Source of the DNA: Gudongella sp964575895
GTDB taxonomy: Bacteria > Bacillota > Clostridia > Tissierellales > Tissierellaceae
Assembly (NCBI GenBank): GCA_964575895.1
Contig: CAZNTE010000002.1
Location: 1-64,000, forward strand
Direction of reading: 5' to 3'
DNA: 64,000 bases
This document shows positions 16,192 to 24,695 of the stretch, piece by piece (position 1 is the first letter of the stretch; each line of letters starts with the position of its first letter). The notes beneath the pieces were generated by a model. That model made no database searches. It had not been told where the DNA came from and was given only the letters and a program-made list of their open reading frames with translations. The position numbers and the translations under genes are program-made.

Positions 16192-17016
16192 TTAGATAAG
16201 TTGAGAAATTATTGTAATCGCTCCAACTAACCATAGATAATATGAAAAATAATGCAACTTATTCTTATTAAGAACCTTTATTAGTATTTTTATGGATATA
16301 ACCCCAACAACTGCTGATAAGATAACGCCAAGAAATAAAGGCCCATTTATCAACATTTGGCTTGGTTCTTTTGATATTTTTATCATTCCTAGTAAAAAGG
16401 CACCAAAAGTTGCAGGTAGTGCAAGTAAAAACGAAAATTCAGTTGCTAATGGTTTTTTTAATCCCCTAAACAAACCAGCTACAATTGTTGATCCAGATCT
16501 AGATATACCAGGTATTATAGCAAAACCTTGTAAGACTCCAATTAAAATTGAGTCAAGAAAAGTCATTTCCTTAACATCCTTTGTTTCTTTCCCTTTCCTT
16601 TCAGACAACCACAAAAGGAAACCCGTAAATATCAAGGCAAAGCCAATGGGAATTAAGGATGTGTATAAGGTCTCGAAGAAGTCTTCAAAAGTTAGTCCTA
16701 TAAATGCTGTAGGTACTGAACCTACAATGATGAGCAATCCTAATTTTTGAAATTTTGTCAATTCCTTAATTTTTTTCCCTTTAAATAGATCAATTATGAG
16801 CTTTATAAAGTCTATAATTATCAATTTAATATCCTTAAAATATACTATCACAATGGAGATTAGGGTTCCAAAATGAAGCATTTCTGTGAAGAATAGGTTA
16901 CCCTCTTTTATTCCAAATAAATGTTGTAAAATTGACAGGTGTCCAGAACTACTTATGGGTAGAAATTCTGCTACTCCTTGAAATATACCTAAAATAATTG
17001 CTTCAATATAATTCAA
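16192..17016 (-). CDS. uppP: undecaprenyl-diphosphatase (UppP/BacA)
   Basis: A 274-residue polytopic membrane protein that recycles undecaprenyl pyrophosphate for peptidoglycan synthesis. The two signature motifs are visible: EFLPISSSGHLSIL near residue 20 and IPGISRSGSTI near residue 168. About eight hydrophobic helices follow the family pattern, and length matches (265-280). It starts a unit with ftsK downstream and has its own promoter after the dut terminator. Confidence 0.95.
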   Translation of the reverse strand: MNYIEAIILGIFQGVAEFLPISSSGHLSILQHLFGIKEGNLFFTEMLHFGTLISIVIVYFKDIKLIIIDFIKLIIDLFKGKKIKELTKFQKLGLLIIVGSVPTAFIGLTFEDFFETLYTSLIPIGFALIFTGFLLWLSERKGKETKDVKEMTFLDSILIGVLQGFAIIPGISRSGSTIVAGLFRGLKKPLATEFSFLLALPATFGAFLLGMIKISKEPSQMLINGPLFLGVILSAVVGVISIKILIKVLNKNKLHYFSYYLWLVGAITIISQLI

Positions 17017-17047
17017 TTCATTATCCTCCTAATATGTATATACAAAT

Positions 17048-17075
17048 ATTATAACATACTACTGATTCTTACAAA
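17048..17075 (-). promoter_or_regulatory. uppP promoter
   Basis: On the minus strand TTTGTA (17075-17070) and TATAAT (17053-17048) are 16 bp apart. It lies just after the dut terminator and about 30 bp before uppP. The -35 is only fair. Confidence 0.5.
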
Positions 17076-17076
17076 A

Positions 17077-17107
17077 TTAAAACATAATCAATAAGATTAT
17101 GTTTTAA
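17077..17107 (-). terminator. dut terminator
   Basis: TTAAAACATAATC (17077-17089) and GATTATGTTTTAA (17095-17107) form a perfect 13-bp stem with a 5-nt loop overlapping the dut stop codon, followed by TTTTG on the minus strand. Confidence 0.75.
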
Positions 17108-17538
17108 CTCAGTCCAGTATGACCAAATCCTCCATGGCCTCTTTCCGTTTCTTCAAGAGCATTAACCACTTGGAAGTCCATCTTTTCATATTTTATCATT
17201 ACCATTTGGGCAATTCTGTCTCCTCGATTGATAACGAAAGGTTCCTTTCCTAGATTGACAAGAATGACCTTAATTTCTCCTCTATAATCACTATCAATAG
17301 TACCTATACCATTTGCCAAAGAAATACCATTTTTAATGGCTAAGCCACTTCTGCCTCTGATTTGTGCCTCATATCCTTCAGGAATCTCAACAAATATCCC
17401 CGTAGGCACTAAAAATCTTTCCATTGGTTCTAAAGTTATCGGCTTGTCAATATTTGCCATCAAGTCAACACCTGATGAGCCATTAGTCTTATATTCAGGT
17501 AATGATAAAGAACTCTTATTAACTATTCTTACTTTCAT
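17104..17538 (-). CDS. dut: dUTP diphosphatase
   Basis: A 144-residue trimeric dUTPase that hydrolyses dUTP to dUMP and keeps uracil out of DNA. All five motifs are present: GVDLMANID, GRSGLAIKNGIS, NGIGTIDSDYRGEI, RGDRIAQMV and the mobile C-terminal arm ERGHGGFGHTG. The ATG at 17538 has GGAGGGTG 3 nt upstream; a GTG at 17544 is less likely. It follows the M16 peptidase by 12 bp, the Bacillus ymxG-dut neighbourhood. Confidence 0.95.
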   Translation of the reverse strand: MKVRIVNKSSLSLPEYKTNGSSGVDLMANIDKPITLEPMERFLVPTGIFVEIPEGYEAQIRGRSGLAIKNGISLANGIGTIDSDYRGEIKVILVNLGKEPFVINRGDRIAQMVMIKYEKMDFQVVNALEETERGHGGFGHTGLS

Positions 17539-17550
17539 AATCACCCTCCA

Positions 17551-18825
17551 TTAACTTATAATATCAATAATTTTTTTCTCGAATTTTTTCTGATCTTTTA
17601 CTTTACCTACATAGGTTATATTGAGATGACTCCAATCAAGATATTTATCAATCACGTTTTTAATATCATCTTTTGTGATTTTATTTATGATGTCAATAAT
17701 TTCCTCTGGAGTTTCCTGGGGTTTATCATTAATTAAATTCTTGCCCATATCAAACATTTTATTAAAGGAGCTTTCTAAACTCAATATATAACTACCCTTT
17801 AAATTTTCCTTAGCTTTTTTAAGTTCAATATCACTTAAGCTGTAATCCTTAAGATTATTGATTTCTTCTTTGACTAACTGCAGAACAATTGGCAGATTGT
17901 CAATATTTAAACCTGCATATATGGATATCATCCCACAATCATTATAAGATGTCAAAGAAGATTCAATTGTATAAACCAAACCCTTTTCTTCTCTTATCTT
18001 TTGAAACAACCTTGAACTCATAGTTCCACCTAGTATATTGTTAACAATTAAAACTGGAAACATATCTTTTGAATAAGTTTCTGGTCCATAAAAACCTAGA
18101 CACAGATTTAACTGTTCAATATCTTTATTTATACCTTCAATTGTATTATTTTTGCTTAAATCAAAATCAACGATATTATTCTTAACTCCGTTACTTTCAT
18201 TTAATAAACCAAATGTATTGTTTAGTTTATCAAGCATATCTTGTGGATTGAAATTGCCAACAACTGATATAACCATATTTTTAGAATTGTAATGTTCTCT
18301 AAAGTAATTCAGTAAAATATCCCTATTAAAGGTCTTAATAGTATCTTCAACTCCCAATATAGGCATGGATAATGAAGTGTTTTTTAACATGTTAGTATTT
18401 AATATCTCAAATACTAAATCTTCTGGGAAATCCTGATACATACTTATTTCTTCAGAAATGACACCCTTCTCCTTCTCTATTTCTATAGGGTCAAATATGG
18501 AATTCGTCAACATGTCATTTAATACGTCTATCCCAATATCTATGTGCTCTCCCAGTACCTTAGCATAAAAACACGTGTGTTCCTTGCTGGTGAAAGCATT
18601 CAATTGGCCACCAATATCATCTATTTTTTCTGCTATTTCCTTTGAACTAAGATTCTTTGTGCCTTTAAAAAGCATGTGTTCTAGAAAATGTGATATACCA
18701 TTATTTTCAGTATTTTCATAGTATGATCCTGTTTTAATTATTATTCCTACTGTTGCTGATTTTAGATAATCTATTGGATGCATTATCAATTTGATACCAT
18801 TCTTAAGTTGTTTTTCTATTATCAT
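17551..18825 (-). CDS. M16-family zinc peptidase (YmxG-like)
   Basis: A 424-residue metallopeptidase of the pitrilysin/mitochondrial-processing-peptidase family. The inverted zinc motif HFLEHMLFKG is at about residues 47-51, with a downstream Glu in EEISMYQDF completing the site. The C-terminal half is the inactive repeat domain. Related genes sit beside pnp and dut throughout Bacillota, but the substrate is not established. The ATG at 18825 is 6 nt from TTGGAGG; a TTG at 18837 overlaps that ribosome site. Confidence 0.92.
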   Translation of the reverse strand: MIIEKQLKNGIKLIMHPIDYLKSATVGIIIKTGSYYENTENNGISHFLEHMLFKGTKNLSSKEIAEKIDDIGGQLNAFTSKEHTCFYAKVLGEHIDIGIDVLNDMLTNSIFDPIEIEKEKGVISEEISMYQDFPEDLVFEILNTNMLKNTSLSMPILGVEDTIKTFNRDILLNYFREHYNSKNMVISVVGNFNPQDMLDKLNNTFGLLNESNGVKNNIVDFDLSKNNTIEGINKDIEQLNLCLGFYGPETYSKDMFPVLIVNNILGGTMSSRLFQKIREEKGLVYTIESSLTSYNDCGMISIYAGLNIDNLPIVLQLVKEEINNLKDYSLSDIELKKAKENLKGSYILSLESSFNKMFDMGKNLINDKPQETPEEIIDIINKITKDDIKNVIDKYLDWSHLNITYVGKVKDQKKFEKKIIDIIS

Positions 18826-18883
18826 TTTATCCTCCAATTAAAATCTTCACTTACTATTCTACCAATATTATTGGAAGATTTAA

Positions 18884-18919
18884 ACAAAAAAATAAACATG
18901 AACCTAGTAGGTCCATGTT
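18884..18919 (-). terminator. pnp terminator
   Basis: AACATGGACC and GGTTCATGTT pair with one mismatch around TACTA on the minus strand. TTATTTTTTT follows. It lies 11 bp past the pnp stop codon. Confidence 0.85.
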
Positions 18920-18929
18920 AGGAATACTA

Positions 18930-21038
18930 TTATTCTTCTGTTGGTCTCTCTTCTTTTGGCTCGTCTTTTAGAAGTACCTTTCTTGATAGGTTTATTCTTC
19001 CCTGAGGATCAATTTCCATTACCTTAACAAGGATTTCATCCCCAACTTTTACAACATCTTCAACCTTATTAACTCTTTCTTTAGCAAGTTGAGATATGTG
19101 TACAAGACCTTCTTTACCATTTAGAACTTCTACAAAAGCACCAAAATTCATTATTTTTGTTACTTTTCCAAGATATATTTCTCCAGCTTCAACTTCTTTT
19201 ACAATATTCATTATCATCTCTATGGCTCTTTTACTACCTTCACCATCACTGGAAACAATAGCAACTCTACCATCATCTTCAATGTCAATTTTTACGCCAG
19301 TTTCATCAATTATTCTATTTATAATCTTTCCACCTGGCCCAATTATATCCCTTATTTTATCAGGATTAATTTGTAAAGTATGAATTCTTGGTGCATATGG
19401 TGATAAGTCATCTCTATGCACTGAAATAGTCTCTTCCATTTTACTTAGAATATGAAGTCTACCTATTCTAGCTCTTTCAAGCGCTTCCTTTAAAATTGGT
19501 TCATCTATTCCAGAAATCTTAATATCCATCTGAATTGCAGTTATACCATCTCTAGTACCTGCCACTTTAAAGTCCATATCTCCAAGATGATCTTCTAATC
19601 CTTGAATATCAGAAAGTATAGCTACTTTATCATCTTCTTTAATTAATCCCATTGCTATACCAGCAACAGGAGCCTTAATTGGCACTCCTGCATCTAACAA
19701 TGCAAGCGTACTACCACAAACACTGGCTTGAGATGTAGACCCATTTGAACTTAGTACTTCTGATACTAATCTTAAAGTATATGGGAAATCTTTTTCTGAT
19801 GGAATTACTGGTTCAAGGGCTCTCTCAGCCAATACCCCATGACCAATTTCTCTTCTACCTGGTCCTCTCATTGGTCTTGTTTCACCAACTGAGTAGGCTG
19901 GGAAGTTGTAATGATGCATGTATCTCTTGGACTCTTCTTCTCCTATACCATCAATTATCTGAACATCTCCAGCTGCTCCAAGAGTTGCAATTGTCAATAC
20001 TTGGGTTTGTCCTCTATTGAATAATCCAGAACCATGTACTCTTGGTAGTAATCCAACTTCAGAGCTGATTTGTCTAATCTCGTCTAATTTTCTGTTATCA
20101 GGTCTTATGCCCTCCACAGTTATAAGTCTTCTTACTTGTTCTTTCATTATCGTGTCTAATACTTCTTTAATATCTTTAGCAAAATCAGCATACTCTTCTA
20201 GTAGTTCCTTCGTAGTTTCTTCCTTTACTAGCTCTACCTTTTGGTCTCTTTCTGCCTTATCAGCAGTATTTAGTGCATGTGCTAATTTTTCAGTAGCTAT
20301 AGCTCTTACTCTATCCTCTACTTCTTTATTTGGCATAAATAATAAATACTCTACTTTTTCCTTACCACAATCTTGTACTATCTCTTCTATAAATGAACAA
20401 ATTTTCTTTATTTCATCATGAGCTGTCAATATTGCATTAAGCATTACTTCTTCTGATACAAAGTTTGCTCCAGCCTCAACCATCATTACAGCATCTTTTG
20501 TTCCTGAAACAACAAGGTTAAGATCAGAAACTTCTCTTTCCTGACTATTAGGATTTATTATAAATTTCCCTTCTATCAACCCTACTTGTACTGAAGCAGT
20601 TGGTCCCATAAATGGGATATCTGAAATAGACAATGCAACAGATGATCCGATCATAGCTGTTATTTCAGGGCTATTGTCCTGATCAACACTCATAACTGTT
20701 GCAACTACTTGTACATCATTTCTAAAACCATCTGGGAATAGTGGTCTTATTGGTCTATCAATTAAACGTGAAGTTAAGATAGCTTTTTCACTTGGTCTAC
20801 CTTCTCTTTTAATAAATCCCCCTGGGATCTTACCTACAGCATAAAGCTTTTCTTCATAATCACAACTTAGTGGGAAGAAATCTATCCCTTCTCTAGGTTT
20901 TTTTGATTGAGTTGCTGTTACCATAGTAACAGTATCTCCGTATTGAAGCATGCAAGCACCGCTTGCTTGTTCTGCAAATTTACCAACTGTAACTGTTAAA
21001 TCTCTACCTGCCAAATTATAATGGAATTTCTTTTCCAT
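18930..21038 (-). CDS. pnp: polyribonucleotide nucleotidyltransferase (PNPase)
   Basis: A 702-residue phosphorolytic 3'-5' exoribonuclease. It has two RNase PH-like domains (about 5-230 and 310-540) with GGFIKREGRPSEKAIL in the first and SSNGSTSQASVCGSTLAL in the second, a KH domain (IIGPGGKIINRIIDETG) and an S1 domain (YLGKVTKIMNFGAFVEVLNG). Length matches the family. It works with RNase Y in mRNA decay. It follows rpsO, the classical order, but a terminator lies between them. Confidence 0.98.
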   Translation of the reverse strand: MEKKFHYNLAGRDLTVTVGKFAEQASGACMLQYGDTVTMVTATQSKKPREGIDFFPLSCDYEEKLYAVGKIPGGFIKREGRPSEKAILTSRLIDRPIRPLFPDGFRNDVQVVATVMSVDQDNSPEITAMIGSSVALSISDIPFMGPTASVQVGLIEGKFIINPNSQEREVSDLNLVVSGTKDAVMMVEAGANFVSEEVMLNAILTAHDEIKKICSFIEEIVQDCGKEKVEYLLFMPNKEVEDRVRAIATEKLAHALNTADKAERDQKVELVKEETTKELLEEYADFAKDIKEVLDTIMKEQVRRLITVEGIRPDNRKLDEIRQISSEVGLLPRVHGSGLFNRGQTQVLTIATLGAAGDVQIIDGIGEEESKRYMHHYNFPAYSVGETRPMRGPGRREIGHGVLAERALEPVIPSEKDFPYTLRLVSEVLSSNGSTSQASVCGSTLALLDAGVPIKAPVAGIAMGLIKEDDKVAILSDIQGLEDHLGDMDFKVAGTRDGITAIQMDIKISGIDEPILKEALERARIGRLHILSKMEETISVHRDDLSPYAPRIHTLQINPDKIRDIIGPGGKIINRIIDETGVKIDIEDDGRVAIVSSDGEGSKRAIEMIMNIVKEVEAGEIYLGKVTKIMNFGAFVEVLNGKEGLVHISQLAKERVNKVEDVVKVGDEILVKVMEIDPQGRINLSRKVLLKDEPKEERPTEE

Positions 21039-21125
21039 AAAATACCTCCTTCTATTTCTACTCTAACTATTATTATATTCTATATTTTATCTATATTAAA
21101 TAAGAATTAGCTAAATATAAACTAA

Positions 21126-21147
21126 TAGAGCGGGAAATCCCGCTCTA
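21126..21147 (-). terminator. rpsO terminator
   Basis: TAGAGCGGG (21126-21134) and CCCGCTCTA (21139-21147) form a perfect 9-bp GC-rich stem with a 4-nt loop directly after the rpsO stop. The following minus-strand sequence TTAGTTTATATTT is only moderately T-rich. Confidence 0.8.
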
Positions 21148-21148
21148 A

Positions 21149-21415
21149 TTAACCTCTAATGCCTAGTTTTTCAATTAAAGAACGATATCTTTCAATATCT
21201 TTATTCTGCAAGTATCTTAACAAATTTCTTCTTTGACCAACCATTTTAAGAAGTCCTCTTCTTGAATGATGATCTTTTTTGTGAGTTTGTAAGTGTTCAT
21301 TTACAGAATTAATTCTGTGAGTCAACAATGCAACCTGAACTTCTGGTGAACCAGTATCTCCAATATGCATTTTGTATTGCTCAATAATTTGATCTTTTTC
21401 TACTTTACTTAACAT
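21149..21415 (-). CDS. rpsO: 30S ribosomal protein S15
   Basis: An 88-residue S15 (usual length 89) that binds 16S rRNA early in platform assembly. It carries the family motif HKKDHHSRRGLLKMVGQRRNLL split across its central helices. The ATG at 21415 is preceded by GGAGGTGCAGTA; an upstream ATG would add ten unrelated residues. A structured leader lies about 30 bp upstream, where autoregulation by S15 is known in other Bacillota. Confidence 0.97.
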   Translation of the reverse strand: MLSKVEKDQIIEQYKMHIGDTGSPEVQVALLTHRINSVNEHLQTHKKDHHSRRGLLKMVGQRRNLLRYLQNKDIERYRSLIEKLGIRG

Positions 21416-21444
21416 TACTGCACCTCCATTTTTTATATTCACCA

Positions 21445-21483
21445 TTGACTTAGCATTCGCTGAGGAACGATAAGCAAAGTCAA
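21445..21483 (-). promoter_or_regulatory. structured rpsO 5' leader (possible S15 autoregulatory element)
   Basis: On the minus strand TTGACTT pairs with AAGTCAA across a 25-nt apical part that includes complementary GC pairs. It ends 30 bp before the rpsO ATG. S15 commonly represses its own mRNA through a leader structure. The position fits, but the fold is a reading by eye. Confidence 0.45.
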
Positions 21484-21514
21484 GGTATCTTTAACATTTA
21501 AATTTTACCATATA

Positions 21515-22441
21515 TTATTTGCTTTGTAAATCAGATTTTTCCCTAACATAGGAAATATCTTCCCTCATTCGCTTAATAAGATCATCAATATTATTAAATT
21601 TAATTTCTGGTCTTATAAACTCCTTGAAGAATACTTCTATATTTTCACCATATATACTTTTATTGTAATCAATGATGTGATTTTCAATTTTAAGATCTAC
21701 TTCATCAAATGTTGGATTATAACCAATATTCGTAGCACTGTCAAAGTATTTATCCCCTACTTTAGTATAAGTTCTATAGATTCCTCTTTGAGGTAGTACA
21801 TATTCACCCTGGGGTTTAATGTTTGCTGTAGGAACTCCCAGTTTCTTGCCCAATCCTTTGCCATTGACCACTTCTCCAATTATTGAATAGTCTCTTCCAA
21901 GAAGCATATTAGCTGCTTCTATTTCTCCAGAGGATAGTAGATTCCTTATTGTTGTACTACTTACAACTTCTCCTTTGTAATATACGGAGTCAGCCACAAC
22001 TAGTTCTATATTATGTTGAGAGCAAAGCTTTTTTAATAGGTCAACATTCCCAGATGCCTTATGGCCAAATCTATAATCCGGACCTACAACAATCACTTTT
22101 GAATTAAGTTTATTTATTAAGATCTCATAGAAGAAATCCATGGGACTAAGTGTCATTACTCTTTCATCAAATTTCATTGTATATAGTATTTCTATTCCTA
22201 GACTAGTTAATATATCAATTTTTTGCTGATTGTTAGTTATTAATCTAGGCCCGTTTCCAAATATTAATGATTTTGTATGGTTCTCAAATACCAACATTGA
22301 AGCTTTGAGATTATTGTCTTTTGCTTTACTTCTAACTATTTCAATTAATTCTTGATGTCCAATATGAACACCATCAAAGTTTCCCAGGGCAATTGCACTA
22401 TTAAATTGAACTTCTTGATCTTCTATATGAATTATTTCCAT
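21515..22441 (-). CDS. ribF: bifunctional riboflavin kinase/FAD synthetase
   Basis: A 308-residue enzyme making FMN and FAD. The N-terminal adenylyltransferase domain has GNFDGVHIGHQELI (HxGH class). The C-terminal flavokinase domain (about 185-300) has GKKLGVPTANI and NIGYNPTF. The ATG at 22441 has GGGTGA 5 nt upstream inside the truB tail; a GTG at 22450 overlapping the truB stop is the alternative. It lies in the truB-ribF-rpsO order of Bacillus. Confidence 0.95.
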   Translation of the reverse strand: MEIIHIEDQEVQFNSAIALGNFDGVHIGHQELIEIVRSKAKDNNLKASMLVFENHTKSLIFGNGPRLITNNQQKIDILTSLGIEILYTMKFDERVMTLSPMDFFYEILINKLNSKVIVVGPDYRFGHKASGNVDLLKKLCSQHNIELVVADSVYYKGEVVSSTTIRNLLSSGEIEAANMLLGRDYSIIGEVVNGKGLGKKLGVPTANIKPQGEYVLPQRGIYRTYTKVGDKYFDSATNIGYNPTFDEVDLKIENHIIDYNKSIYGENIEVFFKEFIRPEIKFNNIDDLIKRMREDISYVREKSDLQSK

Positions 22442-22446
22442 TAATT

Positions 22447-23337
22447 TCACCCATTAAATACCTTTTCCATTTTAAGTATTGCATCTTCATCAACTTTTAT
22501 AATTTTACCTATACCTAAAAATACACCACCCACATAAACACAAATACTAGTATTATAGACTAGATCTTTAGTTATTATAAGTTTTATTTTCACACCATTT
22601 GATAATGGTTTAAGGTATGACTCATCTAATTCTATATTTGGTAGATGAGATAAAGCAGAATCTAAAGGTTGAATTATTTTTGCTAGATCTTCAGCTTCCA
22701 TGGACTTAAGAGTATCCATCCCATAAGCATTTGAGACACTATAATCAGCAACTCTAGTTCTTATAAGATAGGACATGTGCCCATAGGTGCCTAAATCATT
22801 ACCAATATCATTACATAGGGTTCTAATATAGGTCCCCTTTGAACAAAGAACCTTGATTAATATTTTTCGATTGTTAGTTATTTTTAAGATATCAATGCTT
22901 TTTATGTGTATCTTGTTTTTCTTTCTCTCAACTTCAATTCCTTTTCTAGCTAAATCATATAACTTTTTACCATTTATCTTTTTAGCTGAAAACATAGGTG
23001 GCAACTGCTCTATTTTTCCCACATATTTATCTATACAGGTTATTATTTCCTCATCAGAAACATCTATAGAACTCGTCTCGATAATCTTTCCACTACTATC
23101 CTGGGTATCGGTACTAATTCCTAGGGTTAGTTCTGCAATATATTCCTTATCAACACTGGATAGGTAATCAGATACCTTGGTGCCCTTGCCAACACATATT
23201 GGTAGTACACCCGTTGCCATAGGATCTAAAGTGCCAGTATGTCCTACTTTTTTTGTTTTTAACAACCTTCTGAAAAAATAGACAGCATCATGAGAAGTCA
23301 TACCCTCAGGTTTAAAAAAATTAATAATACCATCCAC
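22447..23337 (-). CDS. truB: tRNA pseudouridine(55) synthase
   Basis: A 296-residue TruB that makes pseudouridine in the T-loop of tRNAs. The catalytic Asp lies in GHTGTLDPMATGVLP (~38-39), and the flanking KTKKVGH and PPMFSAKKINGKKLYDLAR motifs are intact. A short PUA-like C-terminal part follows residue ~230. It starts 11 bp after nrnA. Confidence 0.96.
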   Translation of the reverse strand: MDGIINFFKPEGMTSHDAVYFFRRLLKTKKVGHTGTLDPMATGVLPICVGKGTKVSDYLSSVDKEYIAELTLGISTDTQDSSGKIIETSSIDVSDEEIITCIDKYVGKIEQLPPMFSAKKINGKKLYDLARKGIEVERKKNKIHIKSIDILKITNNRKILIKVLCSKGTYIRTLCNDIGNDLGTYGHMSYLIRTRVADYSVSNAYGMDTLKSMEAEDLAKIIQPLDSALSHLPNIELDESYLKPLSNGVKIKLIITKDLVYNTSICVYVGGVFLGIGKIIKVDEDAILKMEKVFNG

Positions 23338-23348
23338 AATATCACTAC

Positions 23349-24323
23349 CTAGTCCATATATTTTTTAACTTCTGCCAATATTAATCTCTCAGCTTCTTCT
23401 ATCACTTCTTCTATTGTACAACCAGATGCTCTAACATGACCACCTCCACCAAAGGTGTTGCATATAATGTTCGCATCAATAGTTGATTTGGTACGCAAAC
23501 TCACTTTGATTTTAGCTTCAGATACTTCCTTAAGAAGTATTGCTACCTCAACAGAATTAGTATCCCTTAAAAATTCAACTATTCCTTCTGTATCTTCCAT
23601 CTTAGTGTTAGTTTTTTCTAACATCTCTTGTGTAACTTTTGCTATAGCAATACTCCAGTTATTAAAAAAACTAACCTTAGAGATAGATTCGATAAAGAGT
23701 TTAGTTCTATTTATACTTCTAGTTTGATAGAGCAACTTATTTAGCTTGTAAGCCTCTATATCATAATTGTATAGATCTGCAATTATACTATGAGTCGTAT
23801 TACTGACATTTTCATATGTGAATCTACCAGTATCTGTTGATATAGCTACATATAAGTTCTGTGCTATTTCTCTATCTAAAGGCAAGTTAAGATCTTTAAT
23901 TAGCCTATAAACTAATTCACCTGTGGAAGAAGCCCCACTATCTACAAGGTTAATATCTCCAAAATGAGAATTACTCACGTGATGATCTATATTAACAACT
24001 ATATTGGACTTATCCAATATAAATCTATTTAACCCTAATCTGTCTGCATCACTACAATCTACAACAAATAGTAGATCAAGAGATTCTAGGCTATCATCAA
24101 TTGACTTTAACTGATCAACACCATTTAAAAACTCATAATCACTGGGGATGAAGTCTGCTTTTATCATGGTAACATTTTTGCCCATTGACATAAGAGATAA
24201 CCCAAGTCCAAGTAATGAACCTAGATTATCTCCATCTGGATTTATATGGGAAACTACCCCTATAGTTAAACTTTCGTCAATAATTTTTCTTAATTCTACC
24301 AAATTATTCTTGGTCATTCTCAT
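23349..24323 (-). CDS. nrnA: DHH-family oligoribonuclease/pAp phosphatase
   Basis: A DHH/DHHA1 phosphoesterase of about 325 residues that degrades nano-RNA and converts pAp to AMP. The motifs are SHINPDGDNLGSLL, VVDCSDADRLG, NIDHHVSN and the DHHA1 glycine-rich GGGGHVRASGCTI. Three nearby ATGs are possible (24329, 24323, 24317); the first lies directly on AAGGA, so 24323 is chosen. It overlaps rbfA by 20 nt. It complements RNase Y and PNPase in RNA turnover. Confidence 0.93.
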   Translation of the reverse strand: MRMTKNNLVELRKIIDESLTIGVVSHINPDGDNLGSLLGLGLSLMSMGKNVTMIKADFIPSDYEFLNGVDQLKSIDDSLESLDLLFVVDCSDADRLGLNRFILDKSNIVVNIDHHVSNSHFGDINLVDSGASSTGELVYRLIKDLNLPLDREIAQNLYVAISTDTGRFTYENVSNTTHSIIADLYNYDIEAYKLNKLLYQTRSINRTKLFIESISKVSFFNNWSIAIAKVTQEMLEKTNTKMEDTEGIVEFLRDTNSVEVAILLKEVSEAKIKVSLRTKSTIDANIICNTFGGGGHVRASGCTIEEVIEEAERLILAEVKKYMD

Positions 24324-24684
24324 CTTCATCCTTAGGAATATCCTTATTAACTTCTTTGATCAAGTTGGACATGTGAATAGCCTGTTCAATACTCTCATCT
24401 AGATAGAATATAGGCTCAGGTACATGCCTTAATTGAATTCTTCTGCCAATTTCTTTCCTGATAAAGCCTTTTGCATTTTCCAATCCTTTAATAGTGTTTT
24501 CCTTATCTTCCTCATTGCCTAAAACAGAGATATAGATCTTTGCAAATCTTAAATCCTTAGTTACATTTACTCTATTTACACTAGGCAGACCACTTATTCT
24601 AGGATCTTTAATTTCACTGAAAAGTAAATCAGATACTACCTTTCTTACTTCTTCAGAGATGCGATTAATTCTTTTTTCGTTCAT
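24304..24684 (-). CDS. rbfA: ribosome-binding factor A
   Basis: A 126-residue KH-like protein needed for late 30S maturation and cold adaptation. It shows the family start RINRISEEVRKVVSDLLFSEIKDPRI and a central VTKDLRFAKIYISVLG. The acidic tail is slightly longer than average. It follows infB by 11 bp, the conserved order in most bacteria. Confidence 0.95.
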   Translation of the reverse strand: MNEKRINRISEEVRKVVSDLLFSEIKDPRISGLPSVNRVNVTKDLRFAKIYISVLGNEEDKENTIKGLENAKGFIRKEIGRRIQLRHVPEPIFYLDESIEQAIHMSNLIKEVNKDIPKDEDENDQE

Positions 24685-24695
24685 ATGTTACACCT

